From Pectobacterium peruviense (lineage in GTDB: Bacteria > Pseudomonadota > Gammaproteobacteria > Enterobacterales > Enterobacteriaceae): DNA of 47,911 nucleotides. Each line of letters starts with the position of its first letter. The first letter of the stretch is position 1. The position numbers were made by a program, and so were the translations under genes. Below, in pieces: positions 44,343-47,911 of this stretch. The DNA lies in the NCBI RefSeq assembly GCF_002847345.1, contig NZ_LXFV01000024.1, positions 1 to 47,911 on the forward strand. The letters run 5' to 3'. A model generated the notes under the pieces. That model was not told where the DNA came from. It worked only from the letters and a program-made list of their open reading frames with translations, and did not search any database.

Positions 44343-45698
44343 ATGCTGTCAAATTTTAAACGCAATAAATACCAACAGCACCTTGCACAACTGCCCAGAA
44401 TTCCTCAGAACGCAGATGATGTTCAGACGTTGCATTCGCCGGAGCTTTTCCGCACGACGCTGACTAACGCCATTCTACGTGCTAAGAAGCGCGTCTATAT
44501 TGTGGCCTTATATCTTGAGCGTGATGACGGCGGTATCGGAATTCTATCCGCAATTTATGAAGCCAAACGGCAGTGCCCTGAACTGGACGTCCGTGTTTTA
44601 GTAGACTGGCATCGTGCTCAGCGCGGCAGGATCGGCGCAGCAGCAGAAAATACCAATGCCGATTGGTATTGCGATATGGCGAAAAAGCATCCAGATACAC
44701 ATTTCCCTATCTATGGTATTCCGGTCAACACACGTGAAGCGTTAGGTGTACTGCACCTGAAAGGATTCATTGTCGATGACACTGTCATCTACAGCGGAGC
44801 CAGCCTGAATGATGTTTATCTGCATCAGCATCAGAAATACCGTTATGACCGCTATCAGCTGATTCATAACCCTGTATTGGCTGATACGATGGTGCAATAT
44901 ATTCAGACCATGCTGTCCGCACCGGCAGTGCAACGATTAGATCATACCGATCGTCCAAAAAGTCTGGAAATCAAAAATGATATCAAGCAGTTCCGTCAAA
45001 CGTTGCGTACCGCCAGTTATCAGGCCCCAGAACACAGCGCTGATGCCAATGAATTAACCGTTACGCCACTGGTTGGGTTAGGAAAACAAAGCCCGCTGAA
45101 TAAGACCATACATCACCTAATGTATTGTGCTGATGAGCATGTGGTCATCTGTACTCCCTATTTCAACCTGCCCGCGCTGCTGGTCAGAAACATCATTCGG
45201 CTATTGCGGGACGGCAAAAAAGTAGAAATCATTATTGGCGATAAGACCGCTAACGATTTCTATATTCCAGAAGACCAGCCTTTCAAAATCATCGGCGCAT
45301 TGCCGTATCTCTACGAGATCAACTTGCGCCGCTTCCTCAGTCGTCTGGAGCGCTACATTGAGAGCCAACAGCTTGTTGTACGGCTATGGAAAGACGGCGA
45401 CAACAGCTTCCATCTGAAAGGCATGTGGGTAGATGATAAATGGCAGTTGCTGACGGGGAACAACCTTAACCCCCGCGCATGGCGCCTGGATCTAGAAAAC
45501 GCGATCCTGATTCACGATCCTCAGCAGGTTCTATTGCAGCAACGTCTGGATGAATTGGATACGATCAGAACGCACACTCACGTCGTAAAAAGCTACACGG
45601 AGCTGGAGAGCATCGCGCAATATCCCGTGAAAGTACGCAAGCTGATACGACGTCTGCGCCGTATTCGTATAGACCGGCTCATCAGTCGTATTCTCTAA
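44343..45698 (+). CDS. pssA: Phosphatidylserine synthase PssA
   Basis: PssA condenses CDP-diacylglycerol and serine, the first committed step to phosphatidylethanolamine, at the inner face of the membrane. The 451-residue protein has two phospholipase-D-like motifs: HLKGFIVDDTVIYSGASLND and HLKGMWVDDKWQLLTGNNLNPR. Its end RKLIRRLRRIRIDRLISRIL is nearly the E. coli sequence. The ATG at 44343 aligns with E. coli PssA; a GTG codon directly before it is an alternative. A terminator follows. Confidence 0.98.
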   Translation: MLSNFKRNKYQQHLAQLPRIPQNADDVQTLHSPELFRTTLTNAILRAKKRVYIVALYLERDDGGIGILSAIYEAKRQCPELDVRVLVDWHRAQRGRIGAAAENTNADWYCDMAKKHPDTHFPIYGIPVNTREALGVLHLKGFIVDDTVIYSGASLNDVYLHQHQKYRYDRYQLIHNPVLADTMVQYIQTMLSAPAVQRLDHTDRPKSLEIKNDIKQFRQTLRTASYQAPEHSADANELTVTPLVGLGKQSPLNKTIHHLMYCADEHVVICTPYFNLPALLVRNIIRLLRDGKKVEIIIGDKTANDFYIPEDQPFKIIGALPYLYEINLRRFLSRLERYIESQQLVVRLWKDGDNSFHLKGMWVDDKWQLLTGNNLNPRAWRLDLENAILIHDPQQVLLQQRLDELDTIRTHTHVVKSYTELESIAQYPVKVRKLIRRLRRIRIDRLISRIL

Positions 45699-45717
45699 AA
45701 CCCGCGCTATACTTTGA

Positions 45718-45742
45718 AAAACCTCGGCTTCCGAGGTTTTTT
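45718..45742 (+). terminator. Intrinsic terminator of pssA
   Basis: AAAACCTCGG and CCGAGGTTTT form a 10-bp stem around a 3-base loop and are followed by TTATTA. Confidence 0.9.
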
Positions 45743-45760
45743 ATTATCATGGGGAAAGCT

Positions 45761-46084
45761 ATGCGCTTATTGTGTGTTGCAGCAATAATTTGCTGCTCCG
45801 GATGTAGCCATATCGCGCAAGATCGCTGGACAGGACAGGATAAAGCCCAACATTTTCTCGCCTCAGCCGCCATCAGCGCCGCCGGATATGAATATGGCAC
45901 TCATCAGCGCTGGAGCTCAGATCGTAGCGGAGGATTCGGTATTATGCTGGCAATCAGCGTAGGCATGGCAAAAGAGCTTTATGATAGTCGGGAAGGCGGA
46001 ACAGGGTGGAGCTGGCAAGATCTTGTTTGGGATATAGCCGGTGCAACCACCGGCTATGCATTATGGCAATTATCTGAAAACTAA
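45761..46084 (+). CDS. yfiM: Lipoprotein YfiM
   Basis: The 107-residue YfiM/DUF2279 protein starts [18 protein letters not shown] choose the ATG at 45761 because GGGGAAAG precedes it and the length equals that of E. coli YfiM. Cys15 is the probable lipidation site. Conserved [20 protein letters not shown] and the terminal [18 protein letters not shown] follow. The function is unknown. The stop codon overlaps the convergent kgtP stop by a few bases, leaving no room for a terminator. Confidence 0.9.
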   Translation: MRLLCVAAIICCSGCSHIAQDRWTGQDKAQHFLASAAISAAGYEYGTHQRWSSDRSGGFGIMLAISVGMAKELYDSREGGTGWSWQDLVWDIAGATTGYALWQLSEN

Positions 46085-47361
46085 AGTTTCATCCCTTTGC
46101 CTCTACGATGCAGCGTTAACGACACAATAAACGCAACCGCCCCCATCGCTGATACGTACCAGAAGAAAGCTGTTTCCATACCAAAAGATTTCAGCGAAAG
46201 CGCAACATACTCAGCAGATCCACCGAACAACGCATTAGCAACCGCATAAGATAAGCCGACGCCTAACGCACGGACTTCGGGCGGAAACATTTCTGCTTTT
46301 AAAATACCGCTGATAGATGTGTAGAAGCTGACAATAACCAGAGAAAGCATCACCAACGAGAAAGCAAGGACAGGACTAGTGACATTCTGTAAAACCGTCA
46401 GAATAGGAACCGTCAGCAGTGCCGCAAACCCGCCGAAGCAGAGCATTGAACTACGTCTGCCAATCTTATCCGACATCGCACCAAAGAAAGGCTGCAGTAG
46501 CATAAAGACAAACAGTGCGAGGGTCATTATCCCGCTAGCGGTTTTCGCATGCATCCCTGCCGTGTTCACCAGATATTTTTGCATATAAGTCGTGAACGTA
46601 TAAAAAGCTAAAGACCCACCTGCCGTAAAACCCAGTACGGTAATAAAGGCGCGACGATGTTTCCACAAGCCCGCAAGAGAGCCAGCATCTTTATGTCCAC
46701 GCGTCGTTTTATCAGATGTTTCATTCAGCGAACGGCGTAAATAAAGCGCCACAATAGCCAGAACCGCGCCGAGAGCAAAAGGAATACGCCACCCCCATGC
46801 ACGCAAATCTTCATCACTTAGAATCTGCTGTAATATCACGACGACCAACAGCGCAAGCAACTGACCACCAATCAACGTGACATATTGGAAAGAAGCATAG
46901 AATCCCTTTCTTCCCTCAACGGCAACTTCACTCATATACGTTGCACTGGTACCGTATTCCCCACCGACAGAAAGCCCCTGAAATAAACGGGCTAATAACA
47001 GTAATAAGGGTGCCCAAGTACCAATAGTTTCATACCCTGGTAAGCATGCAATAACCAGAGATCCAAAACACATCATGCAAACCGAAATTAGCATTGAATT
47101 TTTACGACCATGCTTGTCAGCAATGTAACCGAAAAGCCAACCGCCTATCGGTCTCATTAAAAAGCCTGCTGCAAAAACCCCTGCGGTTTGTAGTAATTGA
47201 GTGGTGGTATTTCCCGAAGGGAAAAAGATGTGGGCAAAATAGATTGAGCAAAAGGAATAAACATAAAAATCAAACCACTCAACCAAATTACCCGATGAAG
47301 CGCCAACTATAGCTCGGATACGCTGACGCGTATCTTTCGCATTTTCCGTTAGATCAGTCAT
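46081..47361 (-). CDS. kgtP: 2-oxoglutarate:proton symporter KgtP
   Basis: The 426-residue MHS-family MFS transporter has 12 predicted helices. Signature stretches are [16 protein letters not shown] (near residue 22), [44 protein letters not shown] and the [18 protein letters not shown] region. It takes up 2-oxoglutarate. AGGAG lies about 11 bp upstream of the start. It occupies the same place as in E. coli, between yfiM and an rRNA operon. Confidence 0.95.
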   Translation of the reverse strand: MTDLTENAKDTRQRIRAIVGASSGNLVEWFDFYVYSFCSIYFAHIFFPSGNTTTQLLQTAGVFAAGFLMRPIGGWLFGYIADKHGRKNSMLISVCMMCFGSLVIACLPGYETIGTWAPLLLLLARLFQGLSVGGEYGTSATYMSEVAVEGRKGFYASFQYVTLIGGQLLALLVVVILQQILSDEDLRAWGWRIPFALGAVLAIVALYLRRSLNETSDKTTRGHKDAGSLAGLWKHRRAFITVLGFTAGGSLAFYTFTTYMQKYLVNTAGMHAKTASGIMTLALFVFMLLQPFFGAMSDKIGRRSSMLCFGGFAALLTVPILTVLQNVTSPVLAFSLVMLSLVIVSFYTSISGILKAEMFPPEVRALGVGLSYAVANALFGGSAEYVALSLKSFGMETAFFWYVSAMGAVAFIVSLTLHRRGKGMKL

Positions 47362-47623
47362 CCTATTTTATTCTCCTGTTTTTCTGAGCATAAAACGATG
47401 CCCGTTATAGTAAAGCAGTACTTAAACCCAGAGGCAAAAAGTTCCTGATTGTAATAATTTATTAATGCAACAGCGTAACCCAGCGCCTTTAATTATCCTT
47501 AATTGAAGGATAGACAAATAAAATAATGACAAACAATACGTTATTATTAGGTGAGTTAATTAAGAAGGTAAGCAGAAATTTTTATTCGGATAGAAGAGAA
47601 GATCTAACAATCTGAAATCGGAA
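47362..47623. other. AT-rich kgtP upstream region
   Basis: There is no gene. The sequence is strongly AT-rich and should contain the minus-strand kgtP promoter; I see no unambiguous -10/-35 pair. Confidence 0.4.
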
Positions 47624-47660
47624 TAAACAAAAGGCCATCCGATTAAGGATGGCCTTTTGT
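47624..47660 (-). terminator. Terminator of the rRNA operon
   Basis: On the minus strand ACAAAAGGCCATCC pairs with GGATGGCCTTTTGT (14 bp, loop TTAATC), and the transcript then reads TTTATT. It is located 9 bases after the 5S rRNA end. Confidence 0.93.
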
Positions 47661-47668
47661 TTTAATTG

Positions 47669-47788
47669 AAACCTGGCAGTTCCCTACTCTCACATGGGGA
47701 GACCCCACACTACCATCGGCGCTACGGCGTTTCACTTCTGAGTTCGGCATGGGGTCAGGTGGGACCACCGCGCTATCGCCGCCAGGTA
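47669..47788 (-). rRNA. rrf: 5S ribosomal RNA
   Basis: The 120-nt minus-strand sequence is nearly identical to the enterobacterial 5S, including the blocks GATGGTAGTGTGGGGTCTCC and CCGAACTCAGAAGTGAAACG and pairing ends CTGGCGGC/CTGCCAGG. It follows tRNA-Thr and precedes the operon terminator, so it is the distal 5S of an rRNA operon. Confidence 0.98.
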
Positions 47789-47822
47789 AATTCTTTTTAA
47801 GCCGAACATTAACCCAAATCAC

Positions 47823-47898
47823 TGGTGCTGATACCCAGAGTCGAACTGGGGACCTCACCCTTACCAAGGGTGCGCTCTACCAACTGAGCCATATCAGC
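47823..47898 (-). tRNA. thrV: tRNA-Thr (GGT anticodon)
   Basis: The 76-nt cloverleaf starts GCTGATATGGCTCAGTTGG and ends TATCAGCACCA with encoded CCA. The anticodon loop is CTTGGTAAG. The sequence appears identical to E. coli thrV, which lies between two 5S genes in rrnD. The contig ends 13 bases upstream, so any preceding 5S or 23S is outside. Confidence 0.98.
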
Positions 47899-47911
47899 GC
47901 ACCTGTATAAA

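Noticed and set aside
1-47911. CRISPR arrays, insertion sequences, integrases or attachment sites
   Set aside because: No regular direct-repeat array, transposase or integrase frame was seen; the only repeat family recognised is ERIC.

Overview
The window reads as enterobacterial chromosome. It carries ERIC repeats, E. coli-like gene order (proVWX-ygaYZH-mprA-emrAB; yfiF-trxC-tapT-pat-pssA-yfiM-kgtP-rrn) and about 52% GC. The combination of a methionine-salvage cluster, a Klebsiella-type hpx purine-catabolic cluster and a VgrG/PAAR effector island points to a soft-rot relative such as Pectobacterium. That genus call is an inference. The left edge cuts into mtnK and the right edge stops inside an rRNA operon, so the window looks like a whole assembly contig.

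1-11.8 kb: methionine salvage. mtnK (partial) and mtnA diverge from a MetJ-box region. mtnD-mtnC-mtnB (minus) and mtnE plus an omega-amidase gene (plus) diverge from a second MetJ-box region. Between the two arms sits a type VI secretion effector island on the minus strand: vgrG, DUF4123 adaptor, immunity-like gene, a 41-codon effector remnant, a second immunity-like gene, a DUF2235 (Tle1-like) effector, and PAAR. The effector has Asp where the lipase nucleophile Ser is expected.

11.8-22.5 kb: nitrogen scavenging from purine breakdown. hpxFGHIJK (ABC importer, ureidoglycine aminotransferase, allantoate amidohydrolase) and hpxWXYZ (oxamate amidohydrolase and AtzG/AtzE/AtzH-like proteins) flank an RpiR regulator gene. 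Each operon has a good sigma-54 promoter match, and an NtrC-like site lies at the end of the regulator gene.

22.5-36.7 kb: a VOC protein, then the osmoprotectant importer proVWX. An ERIC element with a hairpin-rich insertion separates proW from proX. Next come a hydrolase/CGNR-regulator pair with a four-half-site operator, a periplasmic lactonase-like propeller, and the ygaY-ygaZ-ygaH-mprA-emrA-emrB export block.

36.7-47.9 kb: a NupC-type nucleoside transporter, a DUF3574 lipoprotein, yfiF, trxC, tapT, the lysine acetyltransferase pat, pssA, yfiM, kgtP, and the distal end of an rRNA operon (tRNA-Thr then 5S). Most of this is core genome. The least ordinary parts are the T6SS effector island and its decay product, the intra-operon ERIC, the repeat-rich ProW tail and the CGNR operator array.
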